Shown: one piece after another, positions 17,954-25,888 of the stretch
Layout: each line of letters opens with the position of its first letter
Numbering within the stretch: position 1 is the first letter of the stretch
Source of the DNA: Collinsella sp. AF25-2LB
GTDB lineage: Bacteria > Actinomycetota > Coriobacteriia > Coriobacteriales > Coriobacteriaceae
Reading direction: 5' to 3'
Assembly: GCF_003458415.1 (NCBI RefSeq)
Contig: NZ_QRUF01000011.1
Location: 1 to 64,000 of the forward strand
DNA: 64,000 nt
The notes under the pieces: model-generated
What the model was told of the DNA's origin: nothing
The model's input: the letters and a program-made list of their open reading frames with translations, nothing else
The model's database searches: none
Program-made: the position numbers and the translations under genes

Positions 17954-18036
17954 AGGGTCCTCCTTGTTGAAGGGAGTTAGCGTACGTGTCGTATTTGCTT
18001 CAAAAAACCTAGATGTCGCTCACGTCAAGCTCGCGA

Positions 18037-18071
18037 ACCGCCACAAAGGGGACAGGCACCTTTGTGGCGGT
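18037..18071. repeat. Family A hairpin with compensatory G-C pair
   Basis: ACCGCCACAAAGG, loop GGACAGGCA, CCTTTGTGGCGGT. Compared with most copies, both arms have changed (ACC to GCC, GGT to GGC) so that pairing is kept. The following 18072-18390 holds no gene I can support; it is plain sequence leading to pyrE, with a possible TAAACT -10 box at about 18351. Confidence 0.85.
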
Positions 18072-18390
18072 TTTGACGATCGGTTCGTGACGCTTATGCG
18101 AATACGGAATCCTCGTGGCGTGCCGAGGGCGACATGCAGGTTTTTCGACTATGACTGCCTTCCATGGCACACCTCCCTAAGGCCGGGCGCGGCGCGCTTT
18201 GGGTATCTCGTACCCGTTTTAATCCGCCCGTATTTTTGATGAGGGGGTTTGCCGTGTCAACCCCTTTGTTTGGAAAACCATTGCCCCTGACAAAGCCTTT
18301 ACAGAATGCCGTGGCCTCAAAGCGCGCCCGCATCGACGCTTCGCCTGCGCTAAACTGGAGGGCACGTACGCGATTACGAGAGGAGCCCGC

Positions 18391-19074
18391 ATGGAGGCTT
18401 ACAAGCAAGAGTTCATCAAGTTTATGGTCGAGTCCGACGTCCTTAAGTTCGGCAGCTTTACGCTCAAGAGCGGCCGTCAGTCCCCGTTCTTTATGAACGC
18501 CGGCGCTTACGTGACGGGCTACCAGCTCAAGAAGCTGGGCGAGTATTACGCCCAGGCCATTCACGATAACTTTGGCGATGACTTTGATGTGCTGTTTGGA
18601 CCGGCCTACAAGGGTATTCCCCTGGCCGTCGTGACCGCGATTGCCTACCACGAGCTGTACGGCAAGGAGGTCAAGTACTGCTGCGACCGCAAGGAGGCCA
18701 AGGACCACGGCGCCGACAAGGGCAACCTGCTGGGCTATGAGCCCCAGGATGGCGACCGCGTGGTCATGGTCGAGGACGTCACCACCAGCGGCAAGTCCAT
18801 CGACGAGACCTATCCCAAGGTCAAGGCTGCTGCCGATGTCGAGATCAAGGGCCTGATCGTGTCCCTCAACCGCATGGAGGTCGGCAAGGGCGGCGTGACC
18901 ACCGCTCAGAAGGAGATCGAGGCAAAGTACGGTTTCCCCGTCGCGAGCATCGTTTCCATGGCCGAGGTCGTCGAGACCCTCTACAACCACGAGATCGACG
19001 GCAAGGTTGTCATCGATGACGAGCTCAAGACCGCCATCGACGCCTACTACGAGCAGTACGGAGCTCGGGAGTAG
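18391..19074 (+). CDS. pyrE: Orotate phosphoribosyltransferase
   Basis: PyrE joins orotate and PRPP to form orotidine-5'-phosphate in pyrimidine synthesis. The 227-residue protein has the N-terminal FGSFTLKSGRQSPFFMNAGAY segment, the substrate loop GPAYKGIPLAV and the PRPP-binding motif VVMVEDVTTSGKS near residue 130. Length is typical of the long PyrE group. The ATG follows AGAGGAGCCCGC. No other pyr gene is adjacent, so it is transcribed alone. A structured two-hairpin element begins three bases after its stop codon. Confidence 0.96.
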   Translation: MEAYKQEFIKFMVESDVLKFGSFTLKSGRQSPFFMNAGAYVTGYQLKKLGEYYAQAIHDNFGDDFDVLFGPAYKGIPLAVVTAIAYHELYGKEVKYCCDRKEAKDHGADKGNLLGYEPQDGDRVVMVEDVTTSGKSIDETYPKVKAAADVEIKGLIVSLNRMEVGKGGVTTAQKEIEAKYGFPVASIVSMAEVVETLYNHEIDGKVVIDDELKTAIDAYYEQYGARE

Positions 19075-19077
19075 TAG

Positions 19078-19230
19078 TTACGCGGTTTTACCAAATCGCG
19101 TAACGGCTCGACGCTGCGCGGGCCGCATTTGGACAATCTGACGTTCAACTTCAAGGGCACGACCGAAAGGTCAGCGCCCTTTCGTTTCACGTCACCTTGC
19201 CTCAAATGCGGCTCGCTCGCTGGCGTTGCC
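19078..19230 (+). ncRNA. Two-hairpin structured element E, copy 1 (after pyrE)
   Basis: Hairpin 1: TTACGCGGTTT, loop TACC, AAATCGCGTAA (19078-19103, one G-T pair). A CGACGCTGCGCG box follows (19109-19120). Hairpin 2: outer stem GCCGCATTTG (19122-19131) with CAAATGCGGC (19203-19212), inner AAGGGC/GCCCTT and an apex GACC-GAAA-GGTC (19161-19172). Copies 2 and 3 (22106, 48341) keep the TACC and GACC-tetraloop-GGTC loops but have different, equally paired stems. Whether it acts as RNA or as a DNA repeat is not known. Confidence 0.7.
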
Positions 19231-19256
19231 AAAACATCGGTGTTGCCGTGGTAATC

Positions 19257-19302
19257 ATTGGGGACGTTCTTGTTTGACTAGTCGTTTAAGAACGTCCCCA
19301 AT
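19257..19302. repeat. 15-bp perfect inverted repeat (family D)
   Basis: ATTGGGGACGTTCTT (19257-19271) and AAGAACGTCCCCAAT (19288-19302) around a loop containing GACTAGTC. It is a head-to-head pair of the GGGGACGTTCTT unit. Confidence 0.85.
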
Positions 19303-19313
19303 GACTAGTCAGA

Positions 19314-19383
19314 AACGAGCGTGGATAATCTCCCGGTTTTGGCTCGGTGACGGCCTCAAAGTGGGAGATTATCCACGCTCGTT
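19314..19383. repeat. 21-bp perfect inverted repeat (family C)
   Basis: AACGAGCGTGGATAATCTCCC and its exact complement enclose a 28-nt loop. The core matches the repeat at 4503-4566; the outer bases differ on both sides and still pair. Confidence 0.85.
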
Positions 19384-19480
19384 GGATAGGTGTCCGAAAA
19401 TCAACGCTCATTCGGTTGGCGCAGGGGCAAGCTGTTTTCCGCTGTGGTGCCACATGTGAGCCTGGCCTCCTGTGCCAGAT

Positions 19481-19593
19481 TCTAATAACGAGTTTACGGA
19501 ATAAATAGTTATTAGAGCTGAAATGGCCGACCTAATGACGAGAAGTCGTTATTAGGTCGGCCATTAGTCATTGAGGACGTTCTTAAATGACTA
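19481..19593. repeat. Three consecutive hairpins abutting rpiR
   Basis: TCTAATAAC/GTTATTAGA (19481-19516), then ATGGCCGACCTAAT/ATTAGGTCGGCCAT (19523-19564), then TAGTCATT/AATGACTA (19565-19593). The last overlaps the rpiR stop codon. Together with the preceding repeats they fill nearly all of 19075-19590. Confidence 0.8.
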
Positions 19594-20445
19594 CTTGAGC
19601 CCGGGCAGGCGGGTGTAGGGGAACGAGCGCTCCAGGAATTCGGCGCAGCGGGCGTAGTCTTTGGCGAAGTAGCTGCTGTAGAGCGAATCGAGCACGTATT
19701 GCACGGCGATGTGGCTTGCGAACTGCGTGATGCGGTGCGTCATGCTCTCGTGATCGCTCACCGTAAGGTAGGCGGCAAAGCCGGGGTGAATGCGCGCGCA
19801 GTAGGGCGTGCCGATGATGATGACCGGGACATGCCGGCTGCTGAGGATCGGCAAGATTTTCTTGAGGTTGGGCGCAAGGCCGCTGTAGGAGATAACGATT
19901 GCCGCGCGGTCTGAATCCGAGGTAAGCGCCGTGCGCACCTGTGCCTCGATGTTGCCGTAGCATGTGGCGCTCTTGCCGGCGGAGAGCAGGCGGTCGCGGA
20001 ACATTCCCGCTGGATAGAGGTTGTGCGAGCCCGTGTAGATGTCGACCTGTCGGGCGTTCGCGATGAGCTTGGCGGCGTGGTCGAGCTGCGTGGGGTCTAG
20101 CAGCTCCTGCGTTTCGGCCAGCGTGGTCTGGTAGAGCCCCTCCATGCGCTCCATAACCTGCGCAGGCGTGGAAGTGGCATCGAAGGGAAAGTTGATATCC
20201 ACGTCGCGCCGGTTTCCCGCCTCGCTTGCTAAGCGAATAAGCTCGACCTTGAGATCTTTGAAGCCCTCGAGGCCGAGCTTTTTGCAAAAACGGTGCACGC
20301 TCGCAACAGAAACGTTGGTGCGCGCGGCAAATTCCTTAATAGAAAGCCCGCGGATGTCCTCGCCGATGGCAAGGGCTGCAATGCCGAGTTGTTGCTCGGT
20401 GGGGGTGAGGCCCTGCGCCTCGGTGATCTTGCGTTTGATATCCAT
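19591..20445 (-). CDS. RpiR-family transcriptional regulator (HTH_6 + SIS)
   Basis: A 284-residue regulator: N-terminal HTH_6 domain (SIKEFAARTNVSVASVHRFCKKLGLEGFKDLK) and a C-terminal SIS sugar-phosphate-binding domain at about residues 110-270 (VDIYTGSHNLYPAGMF, AIVISYSGLAPNLKKILPIL). Proteins of this type sense phosphosugars and usually control neighbouring sugar genes. The divergent neighbour is crr, a plausible target. ATG 20445 is preferred because GGGAG lies seven bases upstream; ATG 20475 would add ten residues without a good ribosome binding site. The effector is unknown. Confidence 0.9.
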   Translation of the reverse strand: MDIKRKITEAQGLTPTEQQLGIAALAIGEDIRGLSIKEFAARTNVSVASVHRFCKKLGLEGFKDLKVELIRLASEAGNRRDVDINFPFDATSTPAQVMERMEGLYQTTLAETQELLDPTQLDHAAKLIANARQVDIYTGSHNLYPAGMFRDRLLSAGKSATCYGNIEAQVRTALTSDSDRAAIVISYSGLAPNLKKILPILSSRHVPVIIIGTPYCARIHPGFAAYLTVSDHESMTHRITQFASHIAVQYVLDSLYSSYFAKDYARCAEFLERSFPYTRLPGLK

Positions 20446-20507
20446 GCGAACTCCCACACTCGCCAAACCTACCAAAAAGGGATGGGTTTATTTTGGCACG
20501 TTTCGGT

Positions 20508-20613
20508 CGGTATCAGGAAGTGTCAGGGACGGGGCGGCGGCAGGACTCGAGAGCGAAAAGAAGTATCTGGCTTGGTGCGCCCGCTTCTGCTCGTCCCGTG
20601 CGCAGGCGATACT
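20508..20613 (+). repeat. Leader-like repeat (family F) upstream of crr
   Basis: CGGTATCA at one end and GATACTC at the other, with AAGTGTCAGGG, GGGGCGGC and GCGAAAAGAAGTATC inside. It is the partner of 2805-2911. It lies 104 bp before the -10 box of crr and 63 bp upstream of rpiR, so which gene it belongs to is uncertain. Confidence 0.5.
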
Positions 20614-20716
20614 CGGCTTATCGACCCGCGATGCAAAGGAGATGCTCATCCCACGAGCACTACCGGGAAGGGCTTGCGATTCGAGCCCTCGCCTTAGTAT
20701 TTTGGTCATTTAGCAC

Positions 20717-20722
20717 TATAAT
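20717..20722 (+). promoter_or_regulatory. -10 box of crr
   Basis: A perfect TATAAT about 50 nt before the crr ATG. The -35 region (about 20694) matches the consensus poorly, suggesting an activator or a weak promoter. Confidence 0.5.
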
Positions 20723-20771
20723 CACCATAGGGATGCGCATAACGTTGCGCTTAATCAAGAGGAGAAAACGT

Positions 20772-21308
20772 ATGGGTCTGTTTGACATGTTCAAGAAGAA
20801 GGCTGAGCCCGCGGCTGCCGCTGCCCCGGCCTCCATCTCTGCTTCTGCCGGCGCCGACGTGCTGTCCTCGCCCGTCAAGGGCAAGGTCATCAAGATGGCC
20901 GACGTGCCCGATCCCGTCTTTGGTGGCGAGGTTCTGGGCAAGGGCTGTGCCGTGTGGCCCGAGGATGATCTGGTCTACGCTCCCTGCGACGGTAAGGTGA
21001 CCGTCACCATGGGTCACGCCGTGGGCCTGCAGTCCGATAGCGGCATCGAGGTTCTGGTGCACGTTGGTGTCGATACCGTCAACATGAACGGTGACGGCTT
21101 CGAGGGCTTCGTCAAGGCTGACGACGTCGTGAAGGCCGGCCAGCCCATACTCAAGATCGACCGCGCCAAGATCGCTGCCGCCGGTTACAAGGACTGCGTC
21201 GTCGTGGCCGTGTCCAACACCGCCGAGTTTGCTGACGTCGAGCTCGCCGTCGAGGCCGAGTCTGCCGTCGCCGCCGGTGACGCCATCGTCAAGGTCGTCC
21301 GCAAGTAA
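20772..21308 (+). CDS. crr: PTS EIIA component, glucose type
   Basis: A stand-alone 178-residue EIIA of the Glc family. It receives phosphate from HPr and passes it to an EIIB of a glucose, sucrose or beta-glucoside permease; in many bacteria it also signals carbon status. The phosphorylated His97 is in GIEVLVHVGVDTV, and the second active-site His82 in TMGHAVG. An alanine-rich linker (residues 10-30) follows the MGLFDMFKKK start, a form common in stand-alone EIIA. The ATG follows AAGAGGAGAAAACGT. The frame is open further upstream, but that extension is the repeat and promoter region, not protein. RpiR lies divergently upstream. The partner EIIBC is not in this window. Confidence 0.93.
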   Translation: MGLFDMFKKKAEPAAAAAPASISASAGADVLSSPVKGKVIKMADVPDPVFGGEVLGKGCAVWPEDDLVYAPCDGKVTVTMGHAVGLQSDSGIEVLVHVGVDTVNMNGDGFEGFVKADDVVKAGQPILKIDRAKIAAAGYKDCVVVAVSNTAEFADVELAVEAESAVAAGDAIVKVVRK

Positions 21309-21334
21309 ACTGCGGCATCCAAAGGATGTGCAAG

Positions 21335-21363
21335 GGTGGTCGGGTTTTCCGGCCACCTTTTTT
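21335..21363 (+). terminator. crr terminator
   Basis: GGTGGTCGG, loop GTTTT, CCGGCCACC and six T. Confidence 0.88.
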
Positions 21364-21544
21364 ATTGCACCGCGGGGAAGCGTTTTATTGCACGTTTGGC
21401 GGGTTTGCAAACCGTTCGGACGCTAAAACGAACCGACCGCGCCTTCGCGTTGCCGAGGGTGTTCATAAGTGGATAGTATGGGCTTACTTATTACAACGTG
21501 TGCCGCGTCCGGGAAGCGCGGTGCCGCTCATTGGGAGGAACAAC

Positions 21545-22102
21545 ATGAAAAAGAAGCTGCTGCTTGCGCCCCTCATGGCCGTCTTGGTTGCATGCGTGGT
21601 CGTGCTTTCCGGTTGCGGAGGCCCTTCGGTTGAGGAACTCATCACCGAGGATCTTACGACGCAGTTTGACGAGGTCAAGAACGGTGGCGACGACTTCCTC
21701 TCTGGTCTGGAGGAGGCTTCGGGCGACGAGTTCGAGCAGCTGGGTATCGATCCCAAGGAGTATGCCAAGACCTATCTCGAAGGCTTTGACTACAAGATCG
21801 GCGACGTGACGGTCGACGAGGACAAGGGTGTCGCGACCGCCGAGGTCTCCATCACCTGCAAGTCCATGAACAAGATCGTCGAGGACTTCTCCACCCAGTA
21901 TCAGGAGAAGGTCGCCGCGCTTGATGCGGTTCCTTCCGATGACGAGCTGTATAAGATGGCCGGTCAGGTTATGGTCGATGTGACCAAGGCCACCGAGCCC
22001 AGGAAGACCACGGTTATCTTCAAGTACACCTGCAACGACGACGGCGAGTGGTCTGCCGACGACTCCGTCAACTCCGAGATGATGGATGCAATGCTGAGCT
22101 AG
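21545..22102 (+). CDS. Lipoprotein of unknown function
   Basis: The 185-residue protein has a type II signal peptide ending in VLSGC (Cys22) and an acidic mature domain (SVEELITEDLTTQFDEVKNGGDDFLSGLEEASGDEFEQLGI...). The repeated DF/EY pattern and two cysteines late in the protein (ITCKSM, KYTCND) resemble DUF5105-type lipoproteins of gut Actinobacteria and Firmicutes, but I am not certain of the family. The start ATG follows TTGGGAGGAACAAC. It stands alone between the crr terminator and a structured 3' element. It is likely to be anchored in the outer face of the membrane. Confidence 0.85.
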   Translation: MKKKLLLAPLMAVLVACVVVLSGCGGPSVEELITEDLTTQFDEVKNGGDDFLSGLEEASGDEFEQLGIDPKEYAKTYLEGFDYKIGDVTVDEDKGVATAEVSITCKSMNKIVEDFSTQYQEKVAALDAVPSDDELYKMAGQVMVDVTKATEPRKTTVIFKYTCNDDGEWSADDSVNSEMMDAMLS

Positions 22103-22105
22103 TTC

Positions 22106-22260
22106 GTTGCGGCGTTTTACCAAACGCCGCAACTGCTCGACGCTGCGCGGTCACCAGAGCGACAACTTGTCATTCAAAGAGGACGGCATGACCAGAAGGT
22201 CAATGCCGCCCTCTTTTCATGCCAATTTGTTCGCTCTGGTGACCGCTCGCTGTCGTTGCC
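22106..22260 (+). ncRNA. Two-hairpin structured element E, copy 2 (after the lipoprotein gene)
   Basis: Hairpin 1: GTTGCGGCGTTT, loop TACC, AAACGCCGCAAC, a perfect 12-bp stem starting three bases after the stop. Hairpin 2: GGTCACCAGAGCGA (22149-22162) with TCGCTCTGGTGACC (22231-22244), inner CGGCAT/ATGCCG and apex GACC-AGAA-GGTC (22190-22201). The conserved flanks are CGACGCTGCGCG and CGCTCGCTGTCG. Confidence 0.72.
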
Positions 22261-22281
22261 AAAACATCGGCGTTGCCATGG

Positions 22282-22363
22282 CAGTCATTGGGGATGTTCT
22301 TAAATGACTAGTCGTTGGTGACGTTCTTGTTTGACTAGTCGTTTAAGAACGTCCCCAACGACT
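22282..22363. repeat. Compound family D repeat
   Basis: CAGTCATTGGGGATGTTCTTAAATGACTAG is followed by ACGTTCTTGTTTGACTAGTC and AAGAACGTCCCCAACGACTA, giving overlapping palindromes as at 19257. Confidence 0.75.
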
Positions 22364-22411
22364 ACTTTCCGCGCAACGGTATTGCGGCGGCTGGGTTGAG
22401 CAGCACCAGCG

Positions 22412-23080
22412 TTACTCGCCCAGAATCAGCGCCGTGAGCTCTGCCTGGGTGTCCACCACGTAGTCGGCGCCGGCGGCTTCCAGCTCTGCGCGGCCGCGGA
22501 AGCCCCAGCTGACGCCCGCGCTCTTAAGGCCGGCGTTGTGGCCGGTCAGGATATCGACATTGGAATCGCCTACGTAGAGCGTGGTCGTTGGGTCGGCGCC
22601 CAGCTCTTCCATCACATGCAGCGTAACTGGCGCCTCGGGCTTGGGGGGAAACGCATCGACGCGGCCCTGCACCAGCGCAAAGCGCTCGGAACCAAAATAC
22701 TTCTCGATAAGCGGAGCGGCCGAGACGTGGTCCTTGTTGGTGAGCACGGCAAGCTGCACGCCCGCGGCACGCAGGCGGTCGAGCATCTCGATTGTGCCGG
22801 CATAGGGGGCGGTGTGGTCCTCCTTGTGCTCGCCGTAGTAAGCCCTAAACTCGGCAAGCGTCTGCTCAAACATGCGGCCGTCGCCCGCATACTCGGCGGG
22901 CATAAAGCGCTCAACCAGCTTGAGCATGCCGTTTCCCACCTTGTAGCGGTACTCGTCGACGGCAAACGTAGGCCAGCCGTGCGTCTCGCAGGTATGGTTG
23001 CCGGCGGCCGCCAGGTCCTCGAGCGTGTTGAGGATGGTGCCGTCCAGATCAAAGATCACATGGGAAAAGGCTGCTGCCAT
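22412..23080 (-). CDS. HAD-family phosphatase (phosphoglycolate phosphatase-like)
   Basis: A 222-residue HAD hydrolase with a subfamily IA cap. Motif I is FDLDGTILNT (nucleophile Asp and acid Asp), motif II is LAVLTNKDH, motif III falls at KPEAPVTL and motif IV is LYVGDSNVDI. This pattern fits Gph-type phosphatases that act on phosphoglycolate or small phosphosugars; the exact substrate is not resolved. ATG 23080 follows CGGGAGCTTTC; longer upstream frames lack a ribosome binding site. The upstream region borders the displaced hypE fragment at 23205. Confidence 0.88.
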   Translation of the reverse strand: MAAAFSHVIFDLDGTILNTLEDLAAAGNHTCETHGWPTFAVDEYRYKVGNGMLKLVERFMPAEYAGDGRMFEQTLAEFRAYYGEHKEDHTAPYAGTIEMLDRLRAAGVQLAVLTNKDHVSAAPLIEKYFGSERFALVQGRVDAFPPKPEAPVTLHVMEELGADPTTTLYVGDSNVDILTGHNAGLKSAGVSWGFRGRAELEAAGADYVVDTQAELTALILGE

Positions 23081-23204
23081 GAAAGCTCCCGTCGTTGGGT
23101 TTAAAACGCACCTCATAATACTGGGCTTATGCGTTGGGCGTGCTTGGAATCTGAACATCTCCAGGGATATCAGGTGACATCGCGCCAATCATGCGATTCC
23201 GCCC

Positions 23205-23261
23205 TAGCAAATTCTCGACAGCTGCTTTCCCACGAGCATGTCGAGAATGCGGGTCGAGCCC
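23205..23261 (-). repeat. Displaced copy of the hypE 3' end (left direct repeat)
   Basis: This 57-bp segment matches 29766-29822, the 3' end of hypE, at 54 of 57 positions and in the same orientation. On the minus strand it still reads EGSTRILDMLVGKQLSRIC followed by a stop, against WGSTRILDMLVGEQLPRIC in hypE. It abuts the stop codon of the LicR-type gene. Confidence 0.88.
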
Positions 23262-23262
23262 T

Positions 23263-25233
23263 CTACCCGATATCATGCGTAAGCGCAGCCAGAAACTCCT
23301 CGAACGTGTCGGTCTGCATGAGCCTCATCGTTGTCTCTACCGAGGAGAACACCTCGATAATCAGGTCGAGCACATCTCTAAAGAGCCCCATGTCTTCCTG
23401 CGCGATGCCTATAAGCAGCACAAACCGCACGTCGTGGCGTCCCCAGGGAATCGAGGCGTCATTGTGGGCCACGGCGATAAACGAGCGCTCGGGATATACC
23501 GAGATCGCGTGAGGCATGGCAAGGCTGTCGGTAAACGCCGTCGACGAGACACTCTCGCGCAGATGCACGTCAGCGATATACTCGGGCGTTGCGAGCCCCT
23601 GAGCGGCCAAAAGCTCTCCCATTCGGTCGATGCAGCTTGTGGCGTCGTTTGCGTCTACGTTGCGCATAAACAGCCCCGGCTGTAGCAGGCGCCCCAAAAG
23701 GCCCTGGGCATAGAGGCGCCGCCGTTGCTCTTGGATAGCGCAAAGCCGGTCGCGGATCTTTCGCACGTTTTGCTTAGTGAGGATTGGCCCAATCAAGATC
23801 TTGGTGCTGCCGCCGCAAACCGGCACGTCGATCGTTGCAATCACCACATCGCTCTCGGGAGGATCGGCCAGGTAGCCATCACAGCTCATCACGGCAACAA
23901 CACTTATGTCGTCGCCAAACTCGGACTTGAGGTCGTCGACGAGCCTGCGTGCAAAATCGTGATACTCCTCGATAATCACCGTGCAGGTGATGGCACCGTC
24001 GGGCGCAGAGAACTTCTCAAAGTAGGCGCCGATGTGAAAGGCGATAAACGCGATTTCGTTCTCGCCTACCTCAACATTCATGGCGGTCGAGAAACGGTGG
24101 GCGATATAGACCGCCATGTCGTAGACCGGTGCGTGTTCGCTTTTGATTTGCGCGGCGAGCGGGTTGGGGTAGCTTACGTGGTAGACGGCGCGCTGGTAGG
24201 CGTTAAACATATGCAGGACGAGCTGCAAGCGCATAGGCTCGTCGATAAAGCGCGGCAGGTTGTAGCGCTCGCCACACTCGTCGAGAATCCCCAGGACCAT
24301 GTCCATAAAATCGCGGTCGATGATGCTTGCGAGCTTCTCGCGGTTGAGGTCGCCAAAATCGCAGCGCTCGACGGAAAGCGCCAGAAGCAGCAGGATCTGC
24401 TGAAAATCGGCACGCGGGACGGCGCAGCCAAACTCCTTCTCAAAGTAGGCGGCGATGCACTGGGCGCAGCGCACAATCTGCTCACGCTGCCCAAGCTGCG
24501 CCACCAGGCCGTCTCCGTCGATGGGGCCGTCCACCTCGCTGAGCTCGTTGTTCGAGGTGAGCCTGATAATGATCACCAGCAGGTGCATGAGCAGGTTGGA
24601 GAACGCGTAGTTGTTGATAAACAGGTCCGAGCGCTGACAAATCTCGACCAGGCTCGAGAGGATTCCTTGCACATCAAAGCCGGGAAACATGTTCTCGAGC
24701 GTCTTGGTCGAGGTGAAGTAGCCATAGGAGTTGTGCGTGGCTATGTGGCCGAGAAGTTTGCGCTTGTCGGCCTCACGCCCCGTGAGCGTCATGCGGTAGT
24801 CATGTGTCTCGATATTGAGGTCAAACTGTCGCACGAGCGCCCGCGCCTGCGGCATCACGGAACTCTGAAACGTGCTTTCGCTGATAAAGAGCTCGTCGGA
24901 CACATCGAAGACGGAGAGTCCGTCGCGCGCGTTCACAAGGCGCGAGATGGTGAAGTCGCGCCGCGAATCGCTGCCAGCGGGGACGATATCGGCGTTGCCG
25001 AGGAGGGAGGCCGGGGCATTGCCGGCGGCCGACGTTGTTGCAGCAAGACGATACCCCTCTTTAGATGATTCGATATGTCGTGTACCGGCCTCGTTGACCT
25101 CGGCAACATAGTTGCGGATGCTGCGCTCGCTTGCGCCCAACAAGCTGGCGAGCATAGAGGAAGATATCCAGGAGCTGCTGTTTTCGAGCACATTGATCAT
25201 GCGGTTGATGCGGTTCTGCTTGGCGCTCGACAT
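23263..25233 (-). CDS. LicR/MtlR-type PTS-regulated transcription activator
   Basis: A 656-residue multidomain regulator: HTH_11 (RINRMINVLENSSSWISSSMLASLLGASERSIRNYV), a second HTH/Mga-like region (residues 95-170), two PTS regulation domains (about 190-410), an EIIB-like section (VVIATIDVPVCGGSTKILIG) and a C-terminal EIIA type 2 domain (SLAMPHAIS, with the phospho-acceptor His, and VRFVLLIGIAQEDMGLFRDVLDLI). The PTS controls such activators by phosphorylating the PRD and EIIA histidines. It lies divergent from the EIIB-EIIC-EIIA operon and probably activates it through the sites at 25314-25386. ATG 25233 has GGGAG upstream; an upstream start at 25278 lacks one. Confidence 0.9.
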   Translation of the reverse strand: MSSAKQNRINRMINVLENSSSWISSSMLASLLGASERSIRNYVAEVNEAGTRHIESSKEGYRLAATTSAAGNAPASLLGNADIVPAGSDSRRDFTISRLVNARDGLSVFDVSDELFISESTFQSSVMPQARALVRQFDLNIETHDYRMTLTGREADKRKLLGHIATHNSYGYFTSTKTLENMFPGFDVQGILSSLVEICQRSDLFINNYAFSNLLMHLLVIIIRLTSNNELSEVDGPIDGDGLVAQLGQREQIVRCAQCIAAYFEKEFGCAVPRADFQQILLLLALSVERCDFGDLNREKLASIIDRDFMDMVLGILDECGERYNLPRFIDEPMRLQLVLHMFNAYQRAVYHVSYPNPLAAQIKSEHAPVYDMAVYIAHRFSTAMNVEVGENEIAFIAFHIGAYFEKFSAPDGAITCTVIIEEYHDFARRLVDDLKSEFGDDISVVAVMSCDGYLADPPESDVVIATIDVPVCGGSTKILIGPILTKQNVRKIRDRLCAIQEQRRRLYAQGLLGRLLQPGLFMRNVDANDATSCIDRMGELLAAQGLATPEYIADVHLRESVSSTAFTDSLAMPHAISVYPERSFIAVAHNDASIPWGRHDVRFVLLIGIAQEDMGLFRDVLDLIIEVFSSVETTMRLMQTDTFEEFLAALTHDIG

Positions 25234-25313
25234 GGTTTTCTCCCAGAGATGATCGGCAGATAGGGTGTACCGCCCCATGGTATCTCAGGGAAAGACGGGG
25301 CGTCTTTTTCAAT

Positions 25314-25386
25314 TTGCCGCCCAAGCGGAAAACCGCCCGGCTTGCCGCGCAAGCGGAAAATCTGCCGCCTTGCCGCCATGCGGCAA
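25314..25386 (+). promoter_or_regulatory. Three TTGCCGC operator repeats at 28-bp spacing
   Basis: TTGCCGC begins at 25314, 25342 and 25370, exactly 28 bp apart. Sites 1 and 2 continue as N4-GCGGAAAA, and site 3 is a perfect palindrome TTGCCGC-CAT-GCGGCAA. All lie just upstream of the -35 box at 25395, the position expected for an activator, most simply the divergent LicR-type regulator. Confidence 0.72.
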
Positions 25387-25394
25387 AAAGACGG

Positions 25395-25425
25395 TTGGCG
25401 GCAAGAACCCTCTGCCGCGTATAGT
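25395..25425 (+). promoter_or_regulatory. Promoter of the PTS operon
   Basis: TTGGCG (25395-25400), a 19-bp spacer and TATAGT (25420-25425). The spacer is long and the -35 box poor, consistent with activator dependence. A leader of about 105 nt follows. Confidence 0.55.
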
Positions 25426-25534
25426 GCGGTCACGGTCAAGGGCGGCCGGGTCGACACGGACGCTCAAGAACATGGCGGGGACTGCGGCGGCATCGGAGCT
25501 GCCTTGGGCCCGCTTATTGGGAAAGGAGTACCCC

Positions 25535-25876
25535 ATGGCAGACGAGAACGGCACCGTCCGTATTCTCCTCGCTTGCGGCATCGGTGCCTCGACCGGCTTT
25601 ATGGCGGCGGGCATGCGCAGGGTCGCAAAGTCCAAGGGCCTTGACTGCACCATCAATGCGGTCAGCAAATCTGAAATTATGGACTATGCCGATAAGATCG
25701 ATGCCCTCCTCTTGGGGCCGCATTTTGCCGCCGAGGTTCCGGCGACGCAAAAAATGCTTGAGCCTTACGGTGTAAAGGTAATGTCAATCGACCCTGATTA
25801 TTATGCGTCGCTTGATGGCGAGGGGATTCTCGAAGATGCCTACGATCTTCTCGACATAGATTTTGATGGCGAATAG
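25535..25876 (+). CDS. PTS EIIB, lactose/cellobiose family
   Basis: The 113-residue protein carries the phospho-acceptor Cys14 in LLACGIGASTGFMA and the LLLGPHFAAEVP segment that follows the second strand of the Lac-family EIIB fold. It takes phosphate from the EIIA encoded two genes downstream and hands it to sugar bound to EIIC. ATG 25535 follows GAAAGGAGTACCCC. The frame is open upstream, but that part is the promoter and operator region. It is the first gene of the island operon. Confidence 0.93.
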   Translation: MADENGTVRILLACGIGASTGFMAAGMRRVAKSKGLDCTINAVSKSEIMDYADKIDALLLGPHFAAEVPATQKMLEPYGVKVMSIDPDYYASLDGEGILEDAYDLLDIDFDGE

Positions 25877-25888
25877 GGTGTGCTTGAT

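Noticed and set aside
17954..18036. A Mg2+ riboswitch before mgtA
   Set aside because: Only about 80 bases lie between the family A hairpin and the start codon, and none of the conserved M-box or mgtA-leader features is visible.
18164..18496. A plus-strand frame upstream of and overlapping pyrE
   Set aside because: It overlaps the start of pyrE in another frame, contains no motif, and has no ribosome binding site.
19075..19600. A CRISPR array
   Set aside because: The repeats here are palindromes of different types with no equal spacers, and no cas gene is near.
25278..25278. An upstream start for the LicR-type gene
   Set aside because: ATG 25278 has no ribosome binding site, while ATG 25233 has GGGAG at a suitable distance and begins directly at the HTH.
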